Shown here: positions 10,801 to 18,933 of the stretch, piece after piece
Position numbering within the stretch: the stretch's first letter is position 1
Layout: each line of letters opens with the position of its first letter
DNA from: Bacteroides faecalis
GTDB taxonomy: Bacteria; Bacteroidota; Bacteroidia; Bacteroidales; Bacteroidaceae
NCBI RefSeq assembly: GCF_003865075.1
Contig: NZ_BHWB01000010.1
Coordinates: 112,353-176,352, forward strand
Direction of reading: 5' to 3'
Length of the DNA: 64,000 nt
Translations under genes and position numbers: made by a program
Notes under the pieces: model-generated
The model's database searches: none
The model's input: the letters and a program-made list of their open reading frames with translations, nothing else
What the model was told of the DNA's origin: nothing

Positions 10801-11137
10801 CCGAAGGTATTTCTGAAGCTGAATGACTCGTAAGTCGTTGAGCAACTCCTCCGTTGGCAGGCATAATAAAAAGGTCAAAATTACCGTTACGGTCACTGGC
10901 AAATGCAATTTTCTTTCCGTCGGGCGACCATACCGGATTGGCTTCATAGGATGCTTGCGTTGTCAGTTGAGTAGCAATACCTCCTTGGGCTGGGACTTTA
11001 TAAACATCCCCTTTATAACAAAAAACAATTTCTGTTCCATCGGGTGAGATACGTGCATCACGCATCCATAAAGGGGTAACGGCATAACCGGATAATGCCA
11101 TCAGTGCAAGTGATAAACATGCAATAAATTTCTTCAT
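7874..11137 (-). CDS. Tricorn protease homologue, S41 family, exported
   Basis: About 1087 residues starting MKKFIACLSLALMALSGYAV, a clear signal peptide; the in-frame TTG at 11146 would add three residues with no benefit. Two stretches of WD40/TolB-like beta-propeller repeats follow (SPDGTEIVF, WSPDGKKIAFASDRNGNFDL and similar), then a Lys/Glu-rich linker of about 40 residues. Next come a C1-type domain with the catalytic pair ELNVSHTGG (Ser-His), a PDZ domain (FDWNYQGKGMQIAEIVEKGP) and the S41 core (GIVIDTRFNGGG, TSVSWET). This is the archaeal tricorn arrangement. Bacteroides homologues are periplasmic or surface peptidases that may degrade peptides made by other enzymes. It follows a metallo-beta-lactamase-fold gene with virtually no gap, so the two are probably co-transcribed. 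Confidence 0.9.
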   Translation of the reverse strand: MKKFIACLSLALMALSGYAVTPLWMRDARISPDGTEIVFCYKGDVYKVPAQGGIATQLTTQASYEANPVWSPDGKKIAFASDRNGNFDLFIMPANGGVAQRLTSHSASEIPSAFTPDGQYVLFSASIQDPASSALFPSGAMTELYKVPVNGGQTEQVLATPAERVCFDKAGKNFLYQDQKGFENEWRKHHTSSITRDLWLYDIQNGKHTNLTNRGGEDRDPVFAPDGNFVYFLSERNGGSFNVYSFPLNAPQQVKAITEFRTHPVRFLSVSDKGTLCYTYDGELYTQEANAHPKKVKVELVRDDEPQLTTLRFSQGATSASVSPDGKQVAFIVRGDVFVTATEYGTTKQITNTPAGESAVSFAPDNRTLVYASERNGNWQLYTAKIARKEEANFPNATLIEEEVLLPSKTVERTYPQYSPDGKELAFIEDRVRLMVYNLETKKVRQVTDGSTWFNTGGGFDYEWSPDGKWFTLEFIGNRHDPYSDIGIVSAEGGEITNLTNSGYISGSPRWVLDGNAILFQTERYGMRAHASWGSQQDVMLVFLNQDAYDRYRLSKEDFELLKDFEKEQKKAKEKERDKDKKETEDKDKDKTEDKKEDKKDIVVELKGIEDRIVRLTPNSSNLGSAILSKDGENLYYFSAFEGGYDLWKMNLREKNTKRLHKLNSGWASLMLDKDGSIFLLGSRNMQKMDAKSDALKSINYQAEMRMDLAAEREAMFNHVYKQQQKRFYNLNMHGVDWDTMTAAYRKFLPHIDNNYDFAELLSEWLGELNVSHTGGRYYPRGNGDVTSNLGLLFDWNYQGKGMQIAEIVEKGPFDHSRTKVKAGCIIEKINGEEITSDNNITNLLNNQARKKTLVSIYDPQSKERWDEVVMPITSGQLNGLLYDRWVKQRTADVEKWSNGRLGYVHIQSMGDDSFRTVYSDILGKYNNCEGIVIDTRFNGGGRLHEDIEILFSGQKYFTQVVRGREACDMPSRRWNKPSIMLQCEANYSNAHGTPWVYSHRNIGKLVGMPVPGTMTSVSWETLQDPSLVFGIPIIGYRLPDGSYLENSQLEPDIKVANSPEKVVKGEDAQLKAAVDELLKEVDGLKK

Positions 11138-11146
11138 ATCAATCAA

Positions 11147-11974
11147 TTATATATTATTTTTCAAGTCAGTTTGGATAATTCTTCCTGTATAGTTATAGAA
11201 TATTCTCTCACCAAAATCCCGATAAAAGAACGCATATTTATCTACCCCTGTACAGTGGCAAACACCTATCTGGAGAGGTAAAGAGTTCCTTAAATAACTC
11301 GCAATCACCTGATATTTCTGTTCTTCCGCATTATGAATATGGAATCCACCTAATACCAGATTACAAGGGAGTCCGGGAAACGCATTCTGTATAGTTCGCA
11401 ATATATTGGTAATGCCGCGGTGAGAACATGCACTTAGCACGTATAGTCCTTTAGAATCAACCAAAGCTACCGCCAATTCATCCTGAAAGGTATCTGGTAT
11501 TTTACTGCCATCTTCCTGCTGTACCCAAAAACGTTCAAAATGAGTGTCGCCTTGATCTACAATCTCCAAAGACGGGAAAAGAAAAACTCCGGGAACAAGC
11601 TCTGTCTGCTCATCAATGAAACGAAAGCGGGAAAGATCAAATACCTGTGTATGTTTGATTCCATTCTCACGCTCATCCTTAAATTTCGGAGAAAAAACTT
11701 CTCGTTTACAAACGACTGTTGCCCGGCTATTCAATTCCAAAAAATAACGTAACCCACCTGTATGATCAATATGACCATGAGAAAGAATTAAATAATCTAC
11801 AGTCTGCAGATCAATATGCAACAAACGTGCATTATGTATGAACAGATCAGATGCACCTGTATCAAAGAGTAATCGATAACCGGATGTCTCAATATAAAGA
11901 GATAACCCATGTTCGGCTTGCAATTTACGTCCATAGACACAATTCTCTACAAGAGTGGTTATTTTATATCCCAT
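11147..11974 (-). CDS. Metallo-beta-lactamase-fold hydrolase
   Basis: The 275-residue cytosolic protein has the metal-binding motif LILSHGHIDHTGGL (H-x-H-x-D-H) at about residues 62-75. Further expected ligands are the His in LSACSHRG, the His in LGGFHIH, and the C-terminal GVCHCTG. The N-terminal strand IETSGYRLLFDTGASDLF is typical of the subgroup that includes the archaeal dihydropterin-related phosphate synthase and many uncharacterised bacterial members. Two metal ions are expected; the substrate is unknown. It is the first gene of a two-gene operon with the tricorn-like protease and has a near-perfect promoter. Confidence 0.85.
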   Translation of the reverse strand: MGYKITTLVENCVYGRKLQAEHGLSLYIETSGYRLLFDTGASDLFIHNARLLHIDLQTVDYLILSHGHIDHTGGLRYFLELNSRATVVCKREVFSPKFKDERENGIKHTQVFDLSRFRFIDEQTELVPGVFLFPSLEIVDQGDTHFERFWVQQEDGSKIPDTFQDELAVALVDSKGLYVLSACSHRGITNILRTIQNAFPGLPCNLVLGGFHIHNAEEQKYQVIASYLRNSLPLQIGVCHCTGVDKYAFFYRDFGERIFYNYTGRIIQTDLKNNI

Positions 11975-12015
11975 GATTTTGATTTTAGAATTATACCCAA
12001 CAAAGAGTTCTGCTA

Positions 12016-12046
12016 CAAAATTAGGATAATTCTATGGCAGATCAAA
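12016..12046 (-). promoter_or_regulatory. Bacteroides promoter of the metallo-hydrolase/tricorn operon
   Basis: Minus strand: TTTG at 12043-12046, then a 19-base gap, then TAATTTTG at 12016-12023. Both elements match the consensus exactly. The ATG lies about 40 bases downstream. Confidence 0.8.
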
Positions 12047-12163
12047 CACTTAGTCAAAAATTAGTTCGAAATGAAGAAGGGAATTCTTAGCTTCCAGCCT
12101 TACTAACAAGCTCGAAACAACCAACAAAAAGAAGAAAAATTTTTCCTACCCATTTATAATTTA

Positions 12164-12171
12164 TATCTTTG
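12164..12171 (+). promoter_or_regulatory. -7 box upstream of the Crp/Fnr regulator
   Basis: TATCTTTG matches TAnnTTTG and is followed by GCC, 26 bases before the ATG. The -33 position has only a T run (12140-12144), so that element is weak. Confidence 0.6.
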
Positions 12172-12196
12172 CCCTAGTACACAATATCACAAAACA

Positions 12197-12886
12197 ATGA
12201 GAAAGATCTCGCTATCCGATTCGCATAAAGAAAAGTTATTTAAAATTCCTCTCTTTCAGGAATTACCATTAAATATCAAGCATTCTTTGCTTGATAAGTT
12301 GGAGTTTGTGGTTTATGAAGCGGATAAAAAGGAAATTGTTGTTATGCAAGGCACACCTTGTAATAAGCTCTATGTATTGTTAGAGGGGAGATTACGTACT
12401 GACATTATCGACGGACTAGGAAATGAAGTGTTGATTGAATACATCATTGCTCCACGCACTTTTGCCACTCCCCATCTATTTAGCTCAAACAATACACTAC
12501 CTGCCACTTTCACAGCTATTGAAAATAGCGTATTGTTGATGGCTACTAAAGAATCGACTTTCAAGGTCATCAGCCAAGATCCTCAAGTACTGCATAATTT
12601 TCTTTGTATTGCTGGCAATTGCAACATTTGTACAGTATCTCGATTAAAACCTCTTTCACGTAAGACTGTGCGGGAAAGATTCATTGTTTACCTGTTTGAG
12701 CATAAGAAGAAGGACTCTTTGATAGTGAATATTATGCACACTCAGTCTCAATTAGCTGAATATCTAAATGTGACACGTCCTGCTTTATCCAAAGAAATCA
12801 ATAAAATGATCAAGGAACAGCTAATCACAATGGAAGGAAAACGAATAGAGATTCTGAACAAAACGGCATTAGAAAAATACATCTAG
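12197..12886 (+). CDS. Crp/Fnr-family transcriptional regulator
   Basis: 229 residues: a cyclic-nucleotide-binding-type beta barrel (about 15-130, including MQGTPCNKLYVLLEGRLRTD) followed by a winged helix-turn-helix (MHTQSQLAEYLNVTRPALSK, about 185-205). Cysteines cluster in CIAGNCNIC at about residue 141, between sensor and DNA-binding parts. This could bind a metal or Fe-S cluster, but the Fnr N-terminal cysteines are absent. Members of this branch regulate redox and nitrogen-oxide responses in anaerobes. The next cluster along, converging on it, is nitrite reductase, which makes that a reasonable but unproven target. Confidence 0.88.
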   Translation: MRKISLSDSHKEKLFKIPLFQELPLNIKHSLLDKLEFVVYEADKKEIVVMQGTPCNKLYVLLEGRLRTDIIDGLGNEVLIEYIIAPRTFATPHLFSSNNTLPATFTAIENSVLLMATKESTFKVISQDPQVLHNFLCIAGNCNICTVSRLKPLSRKTVRERFIVYLFEHKKKDSLIVNIMHTQSQLAEYLNVTRPALSKEINKMIKEQLITMEGKRIEILNKTALEKYI

Positions 12887-13152
12887 ATCGTCCTCTGTTT
12901 ATTGGGATTCACTCATAATTTAAGTAAGTGTTCATCATTAGTTAGTACTATCTGTCTTTCAGACGACCGTAGGGAGGAAGAGTCTCTTTTTTGTGGCTAC
13001 AGAAGAGGAAATTCTTCGACAGGTTCAGGATGACAGAGACTATATATATAAATTAATTATGAACATCTACTTATTCATTTATCTTAGTTCTATAAGTGCT
13101 CTATCCCGTAGAGTAGTATTACAACACTATTTCCTATTTATAAGTAATGTTA

Positions 13153-13240
13153 TGCCACCATATTGGCACACTTATGCCACCATAGTGACACAGCAGTGCC
13201 ACCATACTGGCACAACTATGCCATCATAGTGGCACTGATT
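13153..13240. repeat. Four tandem 22-base units with palindromic cores
   Basis: Units start at 13153, 13175, 13197 and 13219. The common core is TGCCACCATAnTGGCA: arms TGCCA/TGGCA around six bases, then a variable 6-base tail. The array lies 21 bases from the porin stop codon, in the gap between convergent genes (12887-13261). A possible degenerate fifth unit precedes it (13131-13152). Another array of the same period but different sequence occurs at 40076-40185. The rest of the gap (12887-13130) shows no gene. Confidence 0.85.
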
Positions 13241-13261
13241 GAAATTATATAAGATATGCTT

Positions 13262-14539
13262 TTACCATTTAACGAATAAAACTTTCGGATTTATATTCAG
13301 CGAAACCCATCCCCAGTCCTGCCAACTTTTATGATCTCCTCCTTTCACAACATCCATTGTTTTTGTGCCACGCATGAAAGAATATCCAGCAGACAATTTC
13401 ACATCTTTCATAACCGACCAGTTAATCTGATAATCAACCTCTGAACCTAATGACTTACTCAAATCCGGTAATTTAACCGCAGTGGTAAAATAGTGATAAT
13501 TCAGTTCCATATCTACTTTGGTAGATGTACGGAAACGGATTCCAACACGACTATCCATAAGCCCCGGTGCAAATCCGTCTTTAAACAAAGAAGCATAGAA
13601 GTAGTCCATTCCTCCGTAAAACTTATGATGCGTCCCGTAAAGAGGATCAAAGGCTTTATATTTATCGCCATCACCTTTATCACCACTTAAATAATCAAAG
13701 CTGACTACTGCTCCCCACGTCTGATTAAAAGTATAAGCAGCCTGTACACTTCCCATCAAAGCTGAAACTTTCTCCGTATTCTTATTCTTGCCCATCTGAT
13801 AATAGAAAGCACCATCTAAGTTCCAACTATTATTCTTATAAGTGAGATAAGTTCCCATTGTTTGCAGGTAACGGGTATGAGAGTCCTGCGTAGCTGCGTC
13901 TCCCGTTTCCAATCCTAGATTCATAAACAGTAGCGAAGCGCCAAACGGAATCTCATTTGCTTTATAATGATACCAAACCGTTTGCATATTCTTGTAAGGT
14001 TGTCCAGTAGCGTCATTATAATAAGTACCACCTATCTTTTTTTCATCATTCTGATTGAAAGCGAGGATAAGATGCAGTTCATTATTTTTATTAGCATATC
14101 CTAACTTCAACGCATCATGATATCGACCGGCCACATTCCAATCCAATCCTCCTAAGATACGCTCGTCATCATAAACTAATGTTTGGCGACCTAGTTGGGC
14201 AAAGAATCCCTGTCCGAAATTCAGTTTCGCCCAAGCCTCATTCAAGATAAAACGTCCGTTCTTGTCAATCTGCGGATCTTGTCCCCAGACACCGACATGC
14301 TGAGCAGACATTTTGATTTCCAGATCCGAGCGCTTGTAATCCATAGACAAGCGGGCACGATTATTGATAAAGGATGCAGCCTCTTGTCCTTCATTTCGAG
14401 GAAACAAAGCTCCATTCCTATACTCGGCACGAGGTCTGATTTGCATAGACATCGTAAATTCATTCTCTTTCTCGGTGTTTTGTGTATATGCCATGCTTGG
14501 CAATAGCATAAGAATAAATGACCAATAAAGTGCTTTCAT
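13262..14539 (-). CDS. Outer-membrane beta-barrel porin, alginate-export-like
   Basis: The 425-residue protein starts with a signal peptide (MKALYWSFILMLLPSMAYTQ). The body has alternating amphipathic strands and many aromatic residues, ending VSLNINPKVLFVKW, a barrel-type C-terminal strand. The segment QIRPRAEYRNGALFP with the later FAQLGRQTLVYDDERILGG is typical of the alginate_exp (PF13372) porin family. It is the last gene of the nitrite reductase operon, eight bases after ccsA. An outer-membrane channel for nitrite or another anion is suggested by position, though alginate export is what named the family. The 22-base repeats lie just past its stop. Confidence 0.8.
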   Translation of the reverse strand: MKALYWSFILMLLPSMAYTQNTEKENEFTMSMQIRPRAEYRNGALFPRNEGQEAASFINNRARLSMDYKRSDLEIKMSAQHVGVWGQDPQIDKNGRFILNEAWAKLNFGQGFFAQLGRQTLVYDDERILGGLDWNVAGRYHDALKLGYANKNNELHLILAFNQNDEKKIGGTYYNDATGQPYKNMQTVWYHYKANEIPFGASLLFMNLGLETGDAATQDSHTRYLQTMGTYLTYKNNSWNLDGAFYYQMGKNKNTEKVSALMGSVQAAYTFNQTWGAVVSFDYLSGDKGDGDKYKAFDPLYGTHHKFYGGMDYFYASLFKDGFAPGLMDSRVGIRFRTSTKVDMELNYHYFTTAVKLPDLSKSLGSEVDYQINWSVMKDVKLSAGYSFMRGTKTMDVVKGGDHKSWQDWGWVSLNINPKVLFVKW

Positions 14540-14547
14540 CTATTATT

Positions 14548-15339
14548 TCAATTTAAGTTATAAGTATGTACACTGACTCCCTGTGCAGATGGTAGATAAT
14601 TAATGCCATACCAGCACATTTGTAACAATACGAATGAGACTAAAAGAATAATTAATGCCGGGCGAACCTGCAACGGTTTCCCCAATCGGAAATGAATATA
14701 TATCAGATAAGCAAACCAAGTAGCTGCCGCCCACGTCTCCTTCGGGTCCCATGCCCAGTAATGTCCCCAGGCTTCTTTTGCCCAGACTGCTCCTGTAAGC
14801 ATACCCAAAGTCATAAAGGCCAGACCGACATAAGTGAGGTTATCACACAAATCCATTTCGTTCCGTTCGATGGTTTTCTTTTTGAACCAAAGTAAATAGA
14901 CTGCCATCACTGTTGCTGCCCCTAACATGGCATAAGCAAACATATACACAATCACATGAGGAGGAAACCATGGACTTTGAAGAGCAGGCATCAAAGTCTT
15001 ATTATGAATCTCCGGCTTGAAGATATTAATACAGATAAATACCAATGAAAGGATAAAACTGAAACTGAGAATCCATTTATACTTCCAACGGCTATAGGTT
15101 ATCAATCCGGCAAGTGGCAGGAAAAAAGAGTACCACAGTCGAGTCTCTCCCATTGTACGCATCGGTGGACGTTCCAGAGACAACCAAAAGCCAACAATAA
15201 AACTGAAAAAGATAGCTAGCCCTAATATAGTAAATCCATACGCCCATCCCGTTTTCTTTCCACGCCAAGCAATAAATGCTCCTAGTCCCCAGCAGATAAG
15301 TGCTGCTATTGCAAATAAAATGAAATGTTCCCAACTCAT
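14548..15339 (-). CDS. ccsA: Cytochrome c assembly protein CcsA/ResC-like
   Basis: 263 residues starting MSWEHFILFAIAALICWGLG. This start overlaps the resB stop as ATGA (15336-15339); the longer frame upstream is only read-through of resB in another frame. There are about eight transmembrane helices and the heme-handling Trp-rich motif HYWAWDPKETWAAATWFAYL, the hallmark of the CcsA/CcmF superfamily. With ResB it forms the system II synthetase that carries heme across the membrane and attaches it to CXXCH motifs. The partners NrfA and NrfH, encoded in the same operon, need nine heme attachments between them. Confidence 0.92.
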   Translation of the reverse strand: MSWEHFILFAIAALICWGLGAFIAWRGKKTGWAYGFTILGLAIFFSFIVGFWLSLERPPMRTMGETRLWYSFFLPLAGLITYSRWKYKWILSFSFILSLVFICINIFKPEIHNKTLMPALQSPWFPPHVIVYMFAYAMLGAATVMAVYLLWFKKKTIERNEMDLCDNLTYVGLAFMTLGMLTGAVWAKEAWGHYWAWDPKETWAAATWFAYLIYIHFRLGKPLQVRPALIILLVSFVLLQMCWYGINYLPSAQGVSVHTYNLN

Positions 15340-16571
15340 ACTGTTTCCTCCTCTTTCTTCTTCTGAGCATTCACAAACAAACAGATAGCTCCAACCATCA
15401 TCATTACAATTCCTGTATAAACTACAGGTAGCCAAGGATCCCGGACTAACTCAAAGACACTAATATCGCTCCACCGCCCTTTCGATTCATCGTAACTTAA
15501 TTGATAAATCTTCCATCCTCCCAACTCTAACGGACGGTTTACTTCTATGGTCGCTTCCGTAATCGTTCCTGCCTGCGTATAGACTTTTACATCCGACGCA
15601 AAACGCTGAGGTTCACGTTCCGGCATTACAAGACTGGTCAATGAATCAAGACGTAATGCTTTATATGGAAAAAGGAAACTGCCACAACTAACCCAGCCTT
15701 CTCTAGTTAGCTGTTTCTTCTGATTCACAGCTTTCAAATAAACAGCATACGTTGCTCCCATGGAGTGAAAATCCGTAAATTTCAATGTATCTTCAGTAGT
15801 TACAGAGGCAGCCATCGGAATAGATTGTAAGATAGTTAGTTGCCAATCTTGCAATGCTCCATCAGTCACGTTTTCTTCAAGCAAAAGATGAACAGGGGAT
15901 TTTTCGGGAAGCGCATTTCCCGTTTCATTGTCAATCAGCATCAGTTTGGGAGGATACTCATCAATCGTAAAATCCTTCAATTCGATAGCCAACGGCAGTT
16001 CAATCAATTGTCCCTGTTCGTCAGAAGCACGCCATTCTGTATTTCCCATCTGTGTCGTCATCTTTAGTCGTTGCAGATCTGCATTTCCCAAAGTAGCAGT
16101 GATCAAAGCTATGAATAATCCTATATGATTAAGCAAGAAAGATAATTTACTTACTTTCAAAGGAAAGCCGGCACGAAGGATTGTTAATCCCAAAACCGTA
16201 ACCATCCAGAAATAGAGTAGCACAAAAGGCCAGGACGAAATCATTCGGGAAAAGCCCAAGATATCGCCAGGAGAATTACCGGAAGAAGCTTGCCGGATAA
16301 GCCCCATCATTACTGTTAGCAATGCCACCCATGCTAAGGATGAAACTGCCGCAGAATAATGACTCAGCCATCCAAACAAGTAAACGCGTTTACGAAGAAG
16401 GTGTATACTGACTAGTCCGATAATATAAATTATCAATACAATCACATTGACCGGATAGGCGAATAAGTTCCAATTGATCGCTCCTACAGTTACTTGCAAC
16501 AGAAAGCCTGTCACCAGCAAGCCCATACCAATCAACAGACCTTCTTTATAACTCCAAGGTTTACTCCACAT
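15336..16571 (-). CDS. resB: ResB-like cytochrome c biogenesis protein
   Basis: 411 residues. Several N-terminal transmembrane helices (LLIGMGLLVTGFLLQVTVGA and following) precede a large periplasmic domain of about 200 residues (LELKDFTIDEYPPKLMLIDN without the first residue context, then VNRPLELGGWKIYQLSYDE), and a final transmembrane helix (VVYTGIVMMMVGAICLFV). The periplasmic part matches ResB/Ccs1, the partner of CcsA in system II cytochrome c maturation. It starts 10 bases after nrfA and overlaps ccsA by 4 bases. Confidence 0.88.
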   Translation of the reverse strand: MWSKPWSYKEGLLIGMGLLVTGFLLQVTVGAINWNLFAYPVNVIVLIIYIIGLVSIHLLRKRVYLFGWLSHYSAAVSSLAWVALLTVMMGLIRQASSGNSPGDILGFSRMISSWPFVLLYFWMVTVLGLTILRAGFPLKVSKLSFLLNHIGLFIALITATLGNADLQRLKMTTQMGNTEWRASDEQGQLIELPLAIELKDFTIDEYPPKLMLIDNETGNALPEKSPVHLLLEENVTDGALQDWQLTILQSIPMAASVTTEDTLKFTDFHSMGATYAVYLKAVNQKKQLTREGWVSCGSFLFPYKALRLDSLTSLVMPEREPQRFASDVKVYTQAGTITEATIEVNRPLELGGWKIYQLSYDESKGRWSDISVFELVRDPWLPVVYTGIVMMMVGAICLFVNAQKKKEEETV

Positions 16572-16581
16572 ATATCTGTTT

Positions 16582-18066
16582 TTATTTCTGTGCCAGACGA
16601 CCTGCTGCCTTTGCTTTCTGTAACCAAGCAGGAACTGTTGTATTCAGGAATTTCTCTTTAGCTGCTTTTTCTGCATCCATATCCAAACCGATATATTGCT
16701 GTGCTTTAGCCTTAGTAGAAATATCAGGCATTGGAACTTCTCCTGTAAAACCGTTCTTCACTAATACTTTGGATACTGCCAAACGAGCTTGCATAGCACG
16801 ATCGAGTCCATGAGAAAGTATTCTTTGAATTTCCTGAGGAGCATGGAACGAACCACCATGTGAAGCAACCCCAAAATCCCAACGCCATTGTGCCTGACGA
16901 ATCAAAGCAAGTACGTCTTTCATCTGGTCTTCTGTAGCTCCGGCATCCCAAGCATATTTTGCTTCGATATGTGCTTTTGCAAGTTCCTGTTCCAAACGGT
17001 TACGGATTTCATTCGCTTTGCGTTGGCGTTCGTAAACGTTGTTTCGCAATGTTTCTTCACTCTCGCGATGACAGGCCTGACAAGTACGGTCTATCATTGC
17101 CAAAGGACTTTGTATATGGTGATCACTGAATTTCACACCACCTTCACTCTTATACGGCATGTGACAATCGGCACAAGAGACACCTCTCTGTCCATGAATC
17201 CCCATCTGCGCAATTTCATAATCAGGATGTTGAGCTTTCAAAATCGGAGTACGGCTCAACTTGTGAATATAATCATAAAAACCTGCCTCATCATAATATG
17301 CTTCCATATCTTCTACTGTGAAACCTTTATCCCAAGGGAATGTCAGATATTTGCCATCACCTTTGAAATAATATTCTACGTGACACTGTGCACATACCAG
17401 CGAACGCATCTCTTGCGGAGTAGCTTTCGTGATATCCTTACCTTGACGTTGGAAAGCCTCAATCAAAGCCGGACGACTGATATGAAGATTCATCGTTTCC
17501 GAATCGTGACAATCGGAACACCCGATCGGATTCACGATTTCATCACCAAATGCAGCCCATTTATTATGATAAAATGAATCTACGCCAAGAGCTTCCATCA
17601 TACGAGGAACATCCGGGCTTTTACATGTCCAGCAAGTAGAAGGTTGAGGACCTTCAGTCGGATTCATAGGTGCTCCGGTACGCAGGGATGCAGTTATATC
17701 TTCAATAGCATGCATGTGTCCACGTGGAGTAGAATAATCTTTAGAGAATGCATATCCAGCCCAGAGAACAACCATCTCAGGACGTTTTTCCAACACATCA
17801 ACTGCTATATTCCCATTAAACTCACTCTCAAAATCAGTCTTGGCTGTTTCCGTCCACGTCTGATATTCACGAGGAAAATCATCGTTATAGCGTTCATTAC
17901 GAGCCTCAATCCCTTTGATAACGTTTTTACGATTATTGAATATGCTTGCTACTTCTGCTCTCCGTTCCATCAGCGCAGAAACACACAATCCCAAAACAAA
18001 AACAACAACCATTGAACCTCCGAACAATAGCCATCCTTGCCATGATTTTAATTTCTTTTCCATCAT
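16582..18066 (-). CDS. nrfA: Ammonia-forming cytochrome c552 nitrite reductase
   Basis: The 494-residue pentaheme enzyme reduces nitrite to ammonium with six electrons at the periplasmic face. The N terminus has an uncleaved-anchor or signal segment (about 12-31). Heme motifs are C145-WTC-K149, the special Lys-ligated catalytic heme, and CSDCH (183-187), CAQCH (225-229), CADCH (298-302) and CQACH (329-333). The active-site Tyr, Lys and His are expected in the segments between hemes 3 and 4 (for example MGIHGQRG). It follows nrfH by 29 bases, so NrfH and NrfA are probably made together and form the menaquinol-nitrite oxidoreductase. Confidence 0.97.
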   Translation of the reverse strand: MMEKKLKSWQGWLLFGGSMVVVFVLGLCVSALMERRAEVASIFNNRKNVIKGIEARNERYNDDFPREYQTWTETAKTDFESEFNGNIAVDVLEKRPEMVVLWAGYAFSKDYSTPRGHMHAIEDITASLRTGAPMNPTEGPQPSTCWTCKSPDVPRMMEALGVDSFYHNKWAAFGDEIVNPIGCSDCHDSETMNLHISRPALIEAFQRQGKDITKATPQEMRSLVCAQCHVEYYFKGDGKYLTFPWDKGFTVEDMEAYYDEAGFYDYIHKLSRTPILKAQHPDYEIAQMGIHGQRGVSCADCHMPYKSEGGVKFSDHHIQSPLAMIDRTCQACHRESEETLRNNVYERQRKANEIRNRLEQELAKAHIEAKYAWDAGATEDQMKDVLALIRQAQWRWDFGVASHGGSFHAPQEIQRILSHGLDRAMQARLAVSKVLVKNGFTGEVPMPDISTKAKAQQYIGLDMDAEKAAKEKFLNTTVPAWLQKAKAAGRLAQK

Positions 18067-18095
18067 TATATATTGGTTTTATTATTTATGCTGCA

Positions 18096-18689
18096 TTATT
18101 GATCATTCATCATTTTCCGAAGCCACTCCGGTACAGGAGATTTCGGATAAGGCACAATAGCTGCCGGAGTACTGGAAAGTGAGTTCTTTCCACCATGAGG
18201 TACATCACGATGACAATCCCAACAAGCTTTTCCTTCTCCAACTTGTGACATCATATAGTCTATCTTTCCCGTCTTCACAATTTCCATATTCAATTGTGTA
18301 TGGCAACGGATACAGTTATTCATAATTACTTGAGAACTGGCTTCATGAGCCTGAATTACCTGCGGCTCACTTTTCGTAAGGAATGCGGCTACATGTTTCA
18401 TTCCATCCATTCCTTTGAACACCCATTTCTTCACTGCATTTTCATGAGGAACGTGACAATCATTGCAAGTTGCATTTCGGGCATGGGAACTATGAAACCA
18501 GGTTGCGTAATAAGGTGCCATGATGTGACAGTTCACACAGGCTGCCGGATCATCACCCAGATAAGTATGTGCCCGAAGCTGATACATGAATAAGCCCCCT
18601 CCACCTACAATAATACCGGTAATAATGACTGCCGTCACTTTCCACCTGTACGAAGGGAATATTCGATTTAGAATTGGAAACTTCATCAT
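18096..18689 (-). CDS. nrfH: Tetraheme menaquinol dehydrogenase subunit
   Basis: 197 residues of the NapC/NirT family. One N-terminal membrane anchor (about 17-37, VTAVIITGIIVGGGGLFMY) is followed by four CXXCH motifs: CVNCH, CNDCH, CIRCH and CWDCH. NrfH oxidises menaquinol in the membrane and passes electrons to NrfA. It is the first gene of the five-gene operon nrfH-nrfA-resB-ccsA-porin. Two adjacent ATGs (18689 and 18686) are possible starts. Confidence 0.95.
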   Translation of the reverse strand: MMKFPILNRIFPSYRWKVTAVIITGIIVGGGGLFMYQLRAHTYLGDDPAACVNCHIMAPYYATWFHSSHARNATCNDCHVPHENAVKKWVFKGMDGMKHVAAFLTKSEPQVIQAHEASSQVIMNNCIRCHTQLNMEIVKTGKIDYMMSQVGEGKACWDCHRDVPHGGKNSLSSTPAAIVPYPKSPVPEWLRKMMNDQ

Positions 18690-18707
18690 ATAAAAAAGTA
18701 TTTTTCA

Positions 18708-18715
18708 CAAAGATA
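18708..18715 (-). promoter_or_regulatory. -7 box of the nrf operon
   Basis: TATCTTTG on the minus strand, 19 bases upstream of the nrfH ATG, matches the consensus exactly. No TTTG is seen at -33, which suits a promoter that needs an activator such as a Crp/Fnr protein; that last point is inference. Confidence 0.55.
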
Positions 18716-18893
18716 AAGGTTTAGAAATAAAAGAAACGTAATATCTATTACACTTTTTAAAGAAAAGATTTGGTTCTAAATTGAGAAAACAGCCTGCGAT
18801 TCTGCAGCATATAGCCACATGAATAACCATTAGGCAATAAAGATATAAATTAATTATTGTATTGCAAAGGTAAGTTATTGGTAAGAAAAAGAA

Positions 18894-18901
18894 TATCTTT
18901 G
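18894..18901 (+). promoter_or_regulatory. -7 box of the exonuclease gene
   Basis: TATCTTTG, 33 bases before the ATG at 18934, matches TAnnTTTG. The -33 element is not recognisable. Confidence 0.5.
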
Positions 18902-18933
18902 TGATTTAGTTTTTTAAATGCAGCAGGAGATTA

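Noticed and set aside
12960..13040. GC-richer stretch with CTTCGACAGGTTCAGGATGACAGA, looking like an RNA gene or repeat
   Set aside because: No extended pairing or known RNA motif; it may be a copy of a short dispersed repeat but only one copy occurs in the window.
13153..13240. Possible CRISPR array
   Set aside because: The units are contiguous with no unique spacers and there are no cas genes.
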